64,000 bases of DNA, taken from contig CAVRXU010000002.1 in the NCBI GenBank assembly GCA_963725155.1, forward strand, positions 1 to 64,000, given 5' to 3'. Position 1 is the first letter of the stretch. Every line of letters starts with the position of its first letter. The DNA comes from DATDAH01 sp963725155 (GTDB lineage Bacteria; Actinomycetota; Acidimicrobiia; Acidimicrobiales; DATDAH01). The translations under genes were made by a program, and so were the position numbers. Under the pieces are notes generated by a model. It was not told where the DNA came from. It saw nothing but the letters and a program-made list of their open reading frames with translations, and made no database searches. Shown piece by piece: positions 28,691 to 37,383 of the stretch.

Positions 28691-28774
28691 CTAGCGGCTC
28701 CGGCGTTGGCGGAGCTTGTAGGGCAACCAGAGGAGGAGGCCGACGAGGGCGACGATGATCAGCACCTCGTACAC
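28691..28774 (-). CDS. Possible single-helix micro-protein
   Basis: From GTG 28774 the minus strand encodes 27 residues: a hydrophobic segment (VLIIVALVGLLLWLPY) followed by a basic tail KLRQRRSR. No clear ribosome-binding site is present and the start could be further upstream. It diverges from the GNAT gene. Could be the last helix of a lost gene. Confidence 0.3.
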   Translation of the reverse strand: MYEVLIIVALVGLLLWLPYKLRQRRSR

Positions 28775-28847
28775 GACGCCGGAGGCTACCGGTGCCCCCG
28801 ACGACAATTCGGACGGCCCGAGCGGGCCGGTGCGGTTCACTGACCCC

Positions 28848-29756
28848 ATGGACGACGGCCCGATCCCCCTCCCTGCGGGCTTGACCTCCCGGCCGCTGGT
28901 GCTGACCGACGCCCATGCCGTCTTCGAGGTGATGGCAGCGCAGGAGCTGCACGACACCGGGCAGGTCGGGATCGAGGAGGAGGACATCCTCGGCGACTGG
29001 CAGCGGCCCAGCTTCGCCATCACCCCCAACACGCTGGGGGTCTTCTCCGGCGAGACCCTGGTCGCCTACAGCGAGTTCAGCGGGGGCGACCGAGGGGACG
29101 CCGCCGTCCACCCCGACCACCGCGGCCAGGGGTTGGGCACGAGCCTCGCGTTGTGGATGCAGGACCGGGCCCGGACCGCGGGCGCCGTCCGGGTCGGGAT
29201 GCCTGTGCCGGAGGGCAGCCCCGGTGACCGGCTCCTCGGGGCCCTCGGCTACGACATCCGTTGGACCAGCTGGGTGCTCGCGCTCCCCGAGGGTCGCCAG
29301 ATCGAGGACCAGCCCCTGCCGGGCGGCCATGCCATCCGGTCCGCCTCCGAGGACGACCATCGGGCGGTCTGGACCGTCATCGAGGACGCCTTTCTCGAAT
29401 GGTCCGACCGGGACCGACAGCCGTTCGAGGACTTCGCCGCCCAAGTCGTGCGCCGCCCCGGCTTCCAGCCCTGGAACCTCCGGGTCGTCACCGACCCCAC
29501 CGGCCGGATCGTGGGCGCAGCCTTCGTCGTCTTGGCGGGCGAGGTCGGGTACGTCGAGAAGGTGGCCGTCGAAAAGGCGCAGCGGGGCCGTGGCCTCGCC
29601 CGGGCCCTGCTCGCTGACGCCTTCGCACAGTCCCGAGCCCACGGGGCCACCGCGTCGATGCTGTCGACCGACTCCCGGACGGGGGCCCTCGGCCTCTACG
29701 AGCGCGTCGGCATGGAGGTCGTCGCCGTCTGGCTGCACCGCTCGATCGCCCTCTGA
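28848..29756 (+). CDS. Tandem GNAT acetyltransferase
   Basis: 302-aa protein with two GNAT folds. The first contains AVHPDHRGQGLGTSLALW, the second AVEKAQRGRGLARALLADA and TGALGLYERVGMEVV; both are acetyl-CoA pyrophosphate-loop motifs (Q/RxxGxG/A). The two-fold layout and size recall MshD mycothiol synthase, but the usual MshD neighbours are absent and tandem GNATs have many substrates, so I do not assign it. Start ATG 28848 is preferred over an upstream in-frame ATG because the sequence before it is not protein-like. Confidence 0.8.
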   Translation: MDDGPIPLPAGLTSRPLVLTDAHAVFEVMAAQELHDTGQVGIEEEDILGDWQRPSFAITPNTLGVFSGETLVAYSEFSGGDRGDAAVHPDHRGQGLGTSLALWMQDRARTAGAVRVGMPVPEGSPGDRLLGALGYDIRWTSWVLALPEGRQIEDQPLPGGHAIRSASEDDHRAVWTVIEDAFLEWSDRDRQPFEDFAAQVVRRPGFQPWNLRVVTDPTGRIVGAAFVVLAGEVGYVEKVAVEKAQRGRGLARALLADAFAQSRAHGATASMLSTDSRTGALGLYERVGMEVVAVWLHRSIAL

Positions 29757-29833
29757 GCGCGGGCTGGCGCTCAGCTCCGCCCTCCCGGTGCCGACGGTCA
29801 ACCAGGAAGGTCCTCAAAGACGAGAGGGGCACG

Positions 29834-30490
29834 GTGACCGCACTCCCGGCGGGTTGGTACGGCGATCCGGCCGACTCGACCCGCTACCGGTATTGGACCG
29901 GCGAGCAGTGGACGACCCACGTCCAGAATCGGGCCCAGGTCGACATCGCCGCCGCCGAGGCCGACATGGAAGCCGCAGCCCGGCCGCTCCCTGACTTCGA
30001 CGACCCGGACGGCACGGCCCTCGGAGCGACGACAGCCCGACGCCGGCGCCGGGTCCCCGTCATCCTCGCCGTGGTCGCCCTCGCCGCGGTCGCCGGTACC
30101 GGCGTCGTGGTCGCCTCCGGGTCCGGCGAATCCGGCCAGACGCTCGGCGGTGAGGTCCGGGTCGACAACGCGTCGGTCCGCGGGGGCGGAGCCGAGGACG
30201 GTGCCGTGGGCGACGGGGACGGTTGTGGGACGGGCTCCGAAGAGCGCATCGGCGCCGGATCCGCGGTCACCGTCACCAACGCCCGGGGCGAGGTCCTCGG
30301 GCGCTCCGAGCTGCAGGCCGGTCGCCTCCACCGGACGCGGAGGGCCACGACCTGCGTGTTCCCCTATGAGGTCACCGGCGTCGAGGACGCCGCGGTCTAC
30401 CTCGTGCAGGTCGCCGAACGACGGCCGACCCGTACGACCTCGGCACAGGTCGAAGCCGACCGCGGCCGTATCGACGTCCTGGTGAGCTGA
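29834..30490 (+). CDS. DUF2510 membrane protein
   Basis: 218-aa protein. The N-terminus PAGWYGDPADSTRYRYWTGE is a DUF2510 module (tryptophan-rich, common in actinobacterial membrane proteins). A linker leads to one helix (VILAVVALAAVAGTGVVVA) and an exported domain with two cysteines. Function unknown. GTG 29834 follows GAGAGGGG. Confidence 0.75.
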   Translation: MTALPAGWYGDPADSTRYRYWTGEQWTTHVQNRAQVDIAAAEADMEAAARPLPDFDDPDGTALGATTARRRRRVPVILAVVALAAVAGTGVVVASGSGESGQTLGGEVRVDNASVRGGGAEDGAVGDGDGCGTGSEERIGAGSAVTVTNARGEVLGRSELQAGRLHRTRRATTCVFPYEVTGVEDAAVYLVQVAERRPTRTTSAQVEADRGRIDVLVS

Positions 30491-30592
30491 GCGTTCTCAC
30501 GGGCTTCTCAGGTCCGCGTCACGGCCTGTTCAGGCGGGACGTCGACCGTGGAGGAGTCGGGTGACCGCCCGGCCTGACCACAGGAGCTCCCC

Positions 30593-30943
30593 ATGAACCT
30601 GCGTACCACCCTCGGCGCCCTCACCGTCGCCGGCGCCCTGACCCTCGGGGCCTCGGCCCCGGCCTTGGCTGCGGAGCCGGCCGACCCGCCGACCCGGGCC
30701 TGCGTGGCGGCCCGCCACCTGCTGCACGACCTGCGGGTCGTCAACCGCCACGTCAACCGCGAGATCCACCGCCTCGAGGTCGCCATCCAGCGGGCCACCG
30801 CCCAGGGCCATCCCCGTCTCGCCGCCGAGCTGCAGGAGCGCCTCGACCGGCTCGAGGCCAGGCAGGACCGGGTCCAGGACCGGGTGGCCACGCTTCGGGA
30901 GCGAGTCGCCGACCACTGCGCCCCGGCCGACGAGCCCAGCTGA
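30593..30943 (+). CDS. Small secreted helical protein
   Basis: 116 aa with a signal peptide ending APALAA. The mature part is almost entirely charged heptad-like helix (LQERLDRLEARQDRVQDRV) between two cysteines, so a disulfide-closed helical hairpin or coiled coil is likely. No family recognised. AGGAG precedes ATG 30593. Confidence 0.7.
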   Translation: MNLRTTLGALTVAGALTLGASAPALAAEPADPPTRACVAARHLLHDLRVVNRHVNREIHRLEVAIQRATAQGHPRLAAELQERLDRLEARQDRVQDRVATLRERVADHCAPADEPS

Positions 30944-30951
30944 CCGGTTGT

Positions 30952-30995
30952 GCGGGAGGAGATGCCTGGCCATCCGCCAAGGCATCTCCTCCCGC
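30952..30995. terminator. Strong hairpin between convergent genes
   Basis: A perfect 16-bp inverted repeat (30952-30967 with 30980-30995, core GAGGAGATGCCT) sits between the stop of the secreted protein and the stop of the sulfatase. There is no T-run on either side; it probably acts as a bidirectional terminator. Confidence 0.75.
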
Positions 30996-30999
30996 TCGA

Positions 31000-32562
31000 C
31001 TACGAGATCCCGAGACGCTCGAGCTGGTCGGTCGGAGCCTCCAGCTCGATCAGGGCCGAGCGCAGGAGATCGACCAGATCGGCCTCCACCGCCTCCCCCG
31101 TCCGGTTCTCCGCCTCGTCGGGGTCCAGGTCGACGTCGTAGAGGTGGTGCTGGTCGACGTGGCCGTAGCCGGCCCAGTACGGCAGGCGGTCACCAGCCGC
31201 GAACGGCTGGCGGATGACCGGGATCTCCGTGCCGGGCATGGTGTCCAGGAACGCTCGGCCGTCGGGCGGGGGCAGGCCCTCGACACCGGCGACGTGCAGC
31301 GGCATGGTCGACCACCGGTTGGACCACATCGACAGGGGGAAGGGGTCAGCCACGGGAGCCCGGGCGTACTTCCGGTGACCGTCGGTGACCTGGACCCAGT
31401 TGCCCCAGACCCCGCCGATGGCCCACTCCCGCACCGCCGTCGCCGTGCCCGTGAGGAGTGGCGCCAGCGAGCGGCCATGGGTGCGGTGGCCGGCGGTCAC
31501 CCCGTAGACCTCGCTCATCGTCGCGTGCAGGTCCACGCTGGTCGTGAGCGCGTCACAGGTCCCCCCGCCCTCGACCCCCGGCCAGTGCACGAGCAACGGG
31601 GTGTGACCCAGTGGCTCGTACTGCGGCACACCCGGCTTGCCCCAGAGGTCGTCGCCGCCCCGGAGGTCACCGAGGTAGTGACCGTGGTCGGTGCAGACCA
31701 CCACCGCGGTCGACTCCCACAGACCTTGCTCGTCCAGGGCGGCGAGGAGCCGGCCGAACCAGTGGTCGATCATCGAGACCTTGGCGCCGTAGTTGGCCCG
31801 CAGGTGTCGGGCCTCGGCCTCGCTCAAGTGGCCCTGGCTGACCCCGCCGATCACGTAGGGCGGCCAGATCAGGCGCTCGCCCTCCCAGGGCTCGTCCTCG
31901 TAGCGCCCCTCCCACGGGCCAGGGACGTCGAAGGGCTCGTGAGGGTCGAACTCGTCGACGAAGAGGAGCCATCGGTCGTGATGAGGCGTGGCCGTGCGCA
32001 GCCAGTCGGCCGCGGCGGCCATGACCCGCGGGCCGGGGAAGTCCGCCTCGCCCCGGAACCAGGTGCGTGATCGGTCGTAGCCCCGCTCCATCCCCAGGTC
32101 GGTGCCGTGGAGGCGGTCGAGGAACCAGCTGGCCCCGACGGCGGGGGAGCCGACCCAGCTGGGATCGGGCGCCGTCCGCCAGGCATCGCCCTCGTGCCCC
32201 CGCTGATAGTCCCAACCGAAGAAGTCGGTGTGGTAGTTCTCCCCGCCGGTCTCGAACAGGTGGGGGTGGTCCGAGATCAGCATGGTGACCACGCCCTCGT
32301 CCCGGAGGGCCGCGGTGACCGGCCGCTCCCAGGCCTCGATCGAGCCCCACGGCTTCCAGAGGAAGTCGAGGGCGCCGCAGAGGATGTCGTGGCGGGCCGG
32401 CATGCAGGGCAGCGATCCGGTGACGTGGCGAGTGAAGCGGGTGGCCCGCTCGGACGCGAACCGGTCGAGGTGCGGGGTGGCGAAGTCCGTCCCGCCGTAG
32501 CACCCGAGATCGTGCCGGTTCAGCGAGTCGAGCAGGACGACCACGACGTTCTCCGGAGTCAC
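31000..32562 (-). CDS. Type I sulfatase
   Basis: About 520-aa alkaline-phosphatase-superfamily sulfatase. VVVVLLDSLNRHDLGCYGG opens the metal-binding fold. The sulfatase signature SLPCMPARHD supplies Cys (about residue 53), which matures to formylglycine in CxPxR. Later motifs FVDEFDPHEPFD and VVVCTDHGHYLGD supply further metal ligands. No signal peptide is seen, so it is probably cytoplasmic. Substrate unknown. No formylglycine-generating enzyme gene is in the window. GTG 32562 is the first start giving the conserved N-terminus. Confidence 0.88.
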   Translation of the reverse strand: MTPENVVVVLLDSLNRHDLGCYGGTDFATPHLDRFASERATRFTRHVTGSLPCMPARHDILCGALDFLWKPWGSIEAWERPVTAALRDEGVVTMLISDHPHLFETGGENYHTDFFGWDYQRGHEGDAWRTAPDPSWVGSPAVGASWFLDRLHGTDLGMERGYDRSRTWFRGEADFPGPRVMAAAADWLRTATPHHDRWLLFVDEFDPHEPFDVPGPWEGRYEDEPWEGERLIWPPYVIGGVSQGHLSEAEARHLRANYGAKVSMIDHWFGRLLAALDEQGLWESTAVVVCTDHGHYLGDLRGGDDLWGKPGVPQYEPLGHTPLLVHWPGVEGGGTCDALTTSVDLHATMSEVYGVTAGHRTHGRSLAPLLTGTATAVREWAIGGVWGNWVQVTDGHRKYARAPVADPFPLSMWSNRWSTMPLHVAGVEGLPPPDGRAFLDTMPGTEIPVIRQPFAAGDRLPYWAGYGHVDQHHLYDVDLDPDEAENRTGEAVEADLVDLLRSALIELEAPTDQLERLGIS

Positions 32563-32585
32563 GATCCCATGATCCCAGACGCGAC

Positions 32586-32618
32586 GAAGGGCCCGCCCCC
32601 GGCAGGGACAGGCCCTTC
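32586..32618 (-). terminator. Hairpin downstream of the YceI gene
   Basis: GAAGGGCC (32586-32593) pairs with GGCCCTTC (32611-32618) 15 bases past the YceI stop. No T-run follows, so the assignment rests on position and stem only. Confidence 0.4.
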
Positions 32619-32632
32619 CTCCATGACCCGAA

Positions 32633-33211
32633 CTACTGGCGGATGAGCTCGGCCTCGATCTCGAGGGTGACCTTCTTGCCGATGACCACGCCACCGGTCT
32701 CGAGGGCCTGGTTGTAGTTCAGGCCCCAGTCCTCGCGATCCAGCTCGCCGCCGGCGGTGAAGCCCAGGCGGGTGCCGCCCCACGGGTCGGTCACAGCGCC
32801 CAGGAACTCGAGGTCGAGGCTCACCGGACGGGACACGCCCTTGATGGTGAGGTCGCCGTCGAGCACCCATCCGCCACCGTCCCGGCGGATGCCGGTGCTG
32901 TGGTAGGTGATGGAGCCGAACTCCTCGGTGCCGAAGAAGTCGGCGGAACGCAGGTGCTCGTCGCGACCGGCGTCACGGGTGTCGACGGTCGTGGGGTCGA
33001 TCTCGACCTCCACTGTGGAGGCGGTGAGGTCGTCGCTCACCTCGACCGTGCCGGACACGCCACTGAACGCGCCCCGGACCTTGGAGACCATGAGGTGACG
33101 GACGACGAAGCCGGCGTGGCTGTGGGAGGCGTCGATGGCGTAGGTGCCGGCGGCCGGGACCTCGGTGCCGTCGACCGTTCGGGTGGCGATGGTGGTCTCG
33201 GTGACGCTCAT
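32633..33211 (-). CDS. YceI-family lipocalin-like protein
   Basis: 192-aa beta-barrel of the YceI family, which binds isoprenoid-like amphiphiles. Motifs: GTYAIDASHSHAGFVVRHLM near the N-terminus, VDTRDAGRDEHLRSADFF in the middle, and DLTIKGVSRPVSL toward the end. There is no signal peptide, unlike E. coli YceI, so the protein is cytoplasmic. ATG 33211 has AGGAG at the right distance. It diverges from a MarR regulator across three operator-like palindromes. Confidence 0.9.
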   Translation of the reverse strand: MSVTETTIATRTVDGTEVPAAGTYAIDASHSHAGFVVRHLMVSKVRGAFSGVSGTVEVSDDLTASTVEVEIDPTTVDTRDAGRDEHLRSADFFGTEEFGSITYHSTGIRRDGGGWVLDGDLTIKGVSRPVSLDLEFLGAVTDPWGGTRLGFTAGGELDREDWGLNYNQALETGGVVIGKKVTLEIEAELIRQ

Positions 33212-33234
33212 GTGTGCTCCTCTGGGGGTTCTGG

Positions 33235-33292
33235 TTGTTCTTGCAATAGTTGCTGTCGCAATCACTGTATGTGCAAGAACTTGCGCGTGCAA
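33235..33292. promoter_or_regulatory. Three TTGC-N4-GCAA operator-like sites between yceI and marR genes
   Basis: TTGCTGTCGCAA (33250-33261) and TTGCGCGTGCAA (33281-33292) are both TTGC-N4-GCAA palindromes 31 bp apart, about three helical turns. TTGTTCTTGCAA (33235-33246) differs by one base. An outer inverted repeat GTTCTTGCA...TGCAAGAAC overlaps them. They fill the divergent promoter and are the expected binding place of the adjacent MarR protein. Confidence 0.7.
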
Positions 33293-33321
33293 CCTTTTGT
33301 TCCCGGCCCTACGATCACGTG

Positions 33322-33798
33322 ATGGCTTGCCCGTCCCTCGACGATCCCCGGATCACCCTCGCCGGGCTCCTCTTCGAGGTGCACGACGGCCTGACCACGC
33401 GGCTCGGAGCCAAGCGCAGCCCGACCAGCGAGGTCCTGATCCGCCTGGCCCGCAGCCCCGACCGGAGCCTGCGCATGAGCGACCTGGCCGCCCAGGTGAC
33501 CATGTCGGCCAGCGGCCTGAGCCGGGCCATCGACCGGCTGGTGACCACCGGCTCGATCGAACGGGTGGCCTGTGACTACGACCGCCGGGTCGTCCACGCC
33601 CGCCTCACCGACCAGGGGCAGGCCGAGATCGAGGCCATGCTCCCCGAGCACGTCCGGGTGCTGGAGGAGTCCTTCTCGGTCCTCACGCCGACCGAGCGCG
33701 ACCGGTTCGAGGCCACCCTGCGCAAGCTGCGCTGCCAGGTCAACCCTGAAGCCGTCCAGGCCAGCGACCCTGCGCCCATCCGGGCCGGCGCTTCCTAG
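33322..33798 (+). CDS. MarR-family regulator
   Basis: 158-aa winged-helix regulator. The DNA-binding part is MSDLAAQVTMSASGLSRAID (helix-turn-helix) followed by wing VACDYDRRVVHARLTDQG. It is preceded by a dimerisation helix. ATG 33322 (GTG 33319 also in frame) lies 4-7 nt after TACGAT, so the message is probably leaderless. The divergent yceI gene and the shared palindromes suggest that it represses yceI and itself; the ligand is unknown but YceI proteins bind isoprenoids. Confidence 0.88.
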   Translation: MACPSLDDPRITLAGLLFEVHDGLTTRLGAKRSPTSEVLIRLARSPDRSLRMSDLAAQVTMSASGLSRAIDRLVTTGSIERVACDYDRRVVHARLTDQGQAEIEAMLPEHVRVLEESFSVLTPTERDRFEATLRKLRCQVNPEAVQASDPAPIRAGAS

Positions 33799-33823
33799 CA
33801 CTCGACCGCCCAGATTCGCGGCC

Positions 33824-34282
33824 GTGCCGTTCACCCACCACGTCGACGTGCGCTACCTGGAGGCGGACCAGCAGGGCGTGGTGTTCAACATGTGGTACCT
33901 GGCCTACCTGGACGACGCCATGACCGGCCTGCTGGCCCACGGTGGGCTCGGCTATCCCGACCTCCTGGCCCAGGGCTGGGACGTCCAGCTCGTCCACACC
34001 GAGTTGGACTGGGTCGGGCCACTGCGCTGGGGCGAGCCGGGCGAGGTCGACGTCGCGCTGGCCCGGGTCGGGACCACGTCGTTCACCCTGCAGTTCGCCG
34101 TCCGGGTGGGTGACCGCCCGGTCTGCACGGCGGCGACCGTGTACGTCGCCGTCGAGACCACCGGCTGGACGAAGGTACCGGTGCCCGACGTCCTCCTCGC
34201 CGCCCTCGGTCCGGTCGGCCCGCTCCTTCCGTCACCGGCTGATCCACCCGCTTCTGGCGTCGATCGGTCACGCCCGGCGTGA
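33824..34282 (+). CDS. 4HBT-family acyl-CoA thioesterase
   Basis: About 152 aa single hot-dog fold. The N-terminus VDVRYLEADQQGVVFNMWYL contains the conserved Asp of the 4-hydroxybenzoyl-CoA thioesterase family (YxExDxxGvv), and the sheet SFTLQFAVRVGDRPVCTAAT follows. GTG 33824 is 25 bp after the MarR stop in the same direction, so both may be co-transcribed. Confidence 0.8.
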   Translation: MPFTHHVDVRYLEADQQGVVFNMWYLAYLDDAMTGLLAHGGLGYPDLLAQGWDVQLVHTELDWVGPLRWGEPGEVDVALARVGTTSFTLQFAVRVGDRPVCTAATVYVAVETTGWTKVPVPDVLLAALGPVGPLLPSPADPPASGVDRSRPA

Positions 34283-34306
34283 CCAACTGACGCAATTTCA
34301 GGATGC

Positions 34307-35170
34307 TCAGGCGAGGGGGGCGATGACCCGCTCGGCGTAGGCGGCGAGGCTGGCCTCGGTGTCGCCGAGGAAGACGAACGACGGGACGATGCACCGGTCC
34401 ACGCCGATCTCGGCCAGTCTCGCCACCTCCTCGCCGGCGTCGGGACCGACCAGGGCCTCGTTGCCGTACGTGATCTCGATGGCCTCGGGGTCCCGGCCCG
34501 CGGCCGCCGCCGTCTGGCGCACGATGTCGACCAGGTCGCCGATCTCACCGGTGCCCGGGAAGAAGCCGTCACCCAGCCGACCGGCCCGCTCCGCGGCGGC
34601 CCGGGAGTGACCTCCGACGTGGATGGGGACGCGGCCGTTGGTCGGCTTGGGGTTGCTGCTGACGTCCGCGAACGACACGAACTCGCCGTCGTGGGAGGCG
34701 TGATCGCCGTCCCACAGGGCCCGAAGGACCTCGATGTACTCATCGGTGCGAGCGCCTCGCCGGGCAAAGGGGACGCCCAGGGCGTCGAACTCCTCTTCCA
34801 GCCAACCCACGCCGATGCCCAGCTCGACCCGACCACTCGAGAGGTGATCGAGGGTGGCCAGCTCCTTGGCCAGGACGAGCGGGTTGCGCAGGGGCAGGAT
34901 CAGGATGCCGGTGCCGAGGCGCAGGGTCTCGGAGGCCGCGGCCACGAACGCCAGCCACAGCAGCGGATCCGGCAGCGGTGTGCCCGAGTCCATGGCCATG
35001 CGCCCGCTGGGATCGTAGGGGTAGGCCGACTCGTAGCCCTCGGGATAGATCACGTGCTCGACGGTCCAGACCGACTCGAAGCCGGCGGCCTCCGCGCCCC
35101 GGGCGAGGGTCACCAGCCCGTCGGGCTCGGCGAAGGTGATGATGTTGGCGAAGGCGATCCCGAACTTCAT
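34307..35170 (-). CDS. LLM-class F420-dependent oxidoreductase
   Basis: 287-aa TIM-barrel luciferase-like monooxygenase. Seen: MKFGIAFANIITFAEPDGL, AGFESVWTVEHVIYPEGY, RLGTGILILPLRNPLVLAK, GRVELGIGVGWLEEEFDALG and VPIHVGGHSRAAAERAGRLG. The pattern is that of F420-using LLM enzymes of actinobacteria. Substrate unknown. Confidence 0.88.
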   Translation of the reverse strand: MKFGIAFANIITFAEPDGLVTLARGAEAAGFESVWTVEHVIYPEGYESAYPYDPSGRMAMDSGTPLPDPLLWLAFVAAASETLRLGTGILILPLRNPLVLAKELATLDHLSSGRVELGIGVGWLEEEFDALGVPFARRGARTDEYIEVLRALWDGDHASHDGEFVSFADVSSNPKPTNGRVPIHVGGHSRAAAERAGRLGDGFFPGTGEIGDLVDIVRQTAAAAGRDPEAIEITYGNEALVGPDAGEEVARLAEIGVDRCIVPSFVFLGDTEASLAAYAERVIAPLA

Positions 35171-35261
35171 CGCCGCAAGCTAGATCAGGCCGGGACCGCC
35201 CGGCGGAGGCCGTCAGCCCCGGACCTGGCCCCCATGGGGACCAGGTCACGGGTGAAGGCGT

Positions 35262-35468
35262 TCAGCCCGCGATGAGGCTGCCGATGGCCCAGAACGCGGC
35301 CACACCACCGACCACGGCCATCACCACCGAACGGGCCACCGGGGCCCGCTCCAGGTCGCCCTCCGTGACGTCAGCGGGCGGGCGGACGAGGGCCAGCACG
35401 TTGCCGACGCACAGGGCACCGCCGATGGCCAGAACCAGATAGGCCAGGAGGTCCTCACCCAGGAACAT
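35262..35468 (-). CDS. Small two-helix membrane protein
   Basis: 68 aa with two hydrophobic segments (AYLVLAIGGALCVGNVLALV and VVMAVVGGVAAFWAIGSL) joined by an acidic loop. No family recognised. It overlaps the 3' end of the EamA gene by 14 bp in the same direction, which supports it being real and co-translated. Confidence 0.65.
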   Translation of the reverse strand: MFLGEDLLAYLVLAIGGALCVGNVLALVRPPADVTEGDLERAPVARSVVMAVVGGVAAFWAIGSLIAG

Positions 35469-36384
35469 CGCTCACCTGCCTCTCGCTCGACCCCGTGCCC
35501 GGCGCCTCGGGACTGATCGAGCCCTCCTCGACGCCCGGTGCGCCGAGCACCAGGAGTCCGCCGGCCACGACCAGGATGCCGCCGATGACGGTACCGATCC
35601 CCAAGGTCTCGTCGAGCACCAGCCAGCCGAGGAAGGTGGCCGAGGCCGGCTCCAGGTAGGCCAGCACCCCGGTGTGCAGCGCCGGGATGCGACCGAGCCC
35701 ACCGAGAAAGATGGCGAGGGCCACGCCGGTGTAGACCACGCCGAGCACCAGGACCCAGGCCAGGTCGGCCCGGGTCGGCCAGGCCCCGTCCCCGGCCACG
35801 GCCACCGGGATGAGGACCACCGACGCGATGGTGACCTGGGCCAGGGCCAGCCGGCGGCCGCCGTAGAGGGGGGACAAGACCTTCGCGTTGACCAGGAGCA
35901 CGGCCAGCAGGACCGCGGCGAGGCCGGCGCACACGAGCCCGGCGACCTCGACCCTGTCGGCGCCGACGCCGACCAGCAGGACCGTCCCCACCAGCGCCAG
36001 TCCGAGGGCCGCGCCGGTCCGCCGGGTCAGGTGCTCACCCAGGGTGAAGGGGGCGACGGCGGCCATCAGGACGGGAGCCAGGAACACGATGAGGGTGACC
36101 AGGCCGACGGGCGCCCGCTGGAGGGCGGCGAAGAAGAGGACCCAGTGCACGGCGAGGGTGACCCCCTGCAGGAGCGTGCGGCCGGGGCGGTGGACAACGA
36201 GACGTCGGCCCCCCTCGTCGGGGCGGAGGACGAGCCAGAGCCCCAGGGTGATCGAGGCGATGGCGACCCGGTAGGTCACGATGGTGAGGGCCGAGAGGTC
36301 GATCTGGCGCACGACCAGCCCGATGGATCCCCAGAAGGCGGCGCAACCCGCGACCTGGAGCTCGGGACCGAGGCGGGTGCGCAC
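35455..36384 (-). CDS. EamA/DMT-family transporter
   Basis: 309-aa ten-helix permease made of two EamA repeats: FWGSIGLVVRQIDLSALTIV in the first and GLGRIPALHTGVLAYLEPAS with FLGWLVLDETLGIGTVIGG in the second. Drug/metabolite superfamily members often export amino acids or take up metabolites; no substrate can be assigned. GTG start at 36384. The short membrane protein overlaps its end. Confidence 0.85.
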   Translation of the reverse strand: MRTRLGPELQVAGCAAFWGSIGLVVRQIDLSALTIVTYRVAIASITLGLWLVLRPDEGGRRLVVHRPGRTLLQGVTLAVHWVLFFAALQRAPVGLVTLIVFLAPVLMAAVAPFTLGEHLTRRTGAALGLALVGTVLLVGVGADRVEVAGLVCAGLAAVLLAVLLVNAKVLSPLYGGRRLALAQVTIASVVLIPVAVAGDGAWPTRADLAWVLVLGVVYTGVALAIFLGGLGRIPALHTGVLAYLEPASATFLGWLVLDETLGIGTVIGGILVVAGGLLVLGAPGVEEGSISPEAPGTGSSERQVSDVPG

Positions 36385-36564
36385 GTCGGGACCCTACGTC
36401 GGACCCGAGCGAGTTCTGGGGCCCGGAGCGCCACCGGATGGTGGTGCCCCGGACGCCAGGACGGGTGGGGTGGGCGGGAGCCACGGGAAGGCGCCAGCAC
36501 TCTGGGAGAAGCACTGGTGGCGATGCATTGGAGGGAGTCGTGACCCCCGCCCTTCACCCCGGTG

Positions 36565-36589
36565 GTCAGTGGGGGCGATGACCACTGAC
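36565..36589. repeat. Short hairpin in an intergenic gap
   Basis: GTCAGTGG (36565-36572) pairs with CCACTGAC (36582-36589). It is the only structure I see in the 260-bp gap 36385-36645. Confidence 0.5.
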
Positions 36590-36645
36590 AGGAGTATCTA
36601 CGGCATCGGGGGCGCACTCTTGAGGAGGAATCTCACGGAGAGTGG

Positions 36646-37320
36646 TCACCCGCCGTCGAGCGCTGTCGCCGGATCGAGGGCGGCGTCGGTCACCTCGGCC
36701 TCGAGGCTCACCGTCCGGGTCACGTCATCGGCCTCGACCCGCTCGATCTCGGCCAGCGTCGGGCCCCCGATCTCGGGGTCGAAGCAGTAACGGGCCCGCG
36801 TGCCGAGGGGCGGGGCGACGAGGTCGCCCGCCAGGGTCAGCACGAAGCAGTCGCCGAGCTGGTCGTCGCGGGCCTCCGCGTCCACCTCGTAGAGCGGATC
36901 GTCACCGGTCACGTAGTCCCGGAGGGTCTCGATCTGGCGAGCCACGTCCTCCTCATAGGTCCGTCCCGCCGGGGCGTCCTGGCAGGCCAGGCGCCGGCGC
37001 CGGTAGGTGCAGGCCAGGCGCCGGCCGTCGACCAGGCCGGTGGCCCCGTCCCGATCGATCGAGAGGCGGTCGGGAGGTCGCTGGGCCACGATGAAGCGGT
37101 CCGTCAGCACCGCCCCCGTGCTGTGGGAGGTCCGCGTGAAGTCGCTGATCGAGCGGAAGGTGGCGGTCCGACTCCGGGCCCAGGCCTCCAGGAAGCGTTC
37201 CGCGGCCGGCCGGATCTTGTCCGGCGGGTCGTCGTCGCCGGCGAGGGCGGCGACGGCGCTGATCCCGATGAGGGCCAGGAGCACGACGGCGGCCAGCCGC
37301 CAGGAGGGGCGCCGCGCCAT
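36646..37320 (-). CDS. Exported protein, LolA/LppX-like fold possible
   Basis: 224 aa with one N-terminal helix (LAAVVLLALIGISAVAALAG), then ERFLEAWARSRTATFRSISD and beta-rich sequence with three cysteines (ACTYRRRRLACQD, ARYCFDP). The early helix plus half-barrel pattern recalls LolA/LppX lipid-carrier folds, but no diagnostic motif is visible. ATG 37320 faces the divergent VOC gene. Confidence 0.6.
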   Translation of the reverse strand: MARRPSWRLAAVVLLALIGISAVAALAGDDDPPDKIRPAAERFLEAWARSRTATFRSISDFTRTSHSTGAVLTDRFIVAQRPPDRLSIDRDGATGLVDGRRLACTYRRRRLACQDAPAGRTYEEDVARQIETLRDYVTGDDPLYEVDAEARDDQLGDCFVLTLAGDLVAPPLGTRARYCFDPEIGGPTLAEIERVEADDVTRTVSLEAEVTDAALDPATALDGG

Positions 37321-37383
37321 GGTGCGACGGTAACCCCCGTGGTCGCGACGACCCGGGCATGGTCGACGTGCGATCCTGGCGGG

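Noticed and set aside
28848..29756. Assignment as mycothiol synthase MshD
   Set aside because: Tandem GNAT layout fits, but no diagnostic residue or neighbour separates it from other two-domain GNAT proteins.
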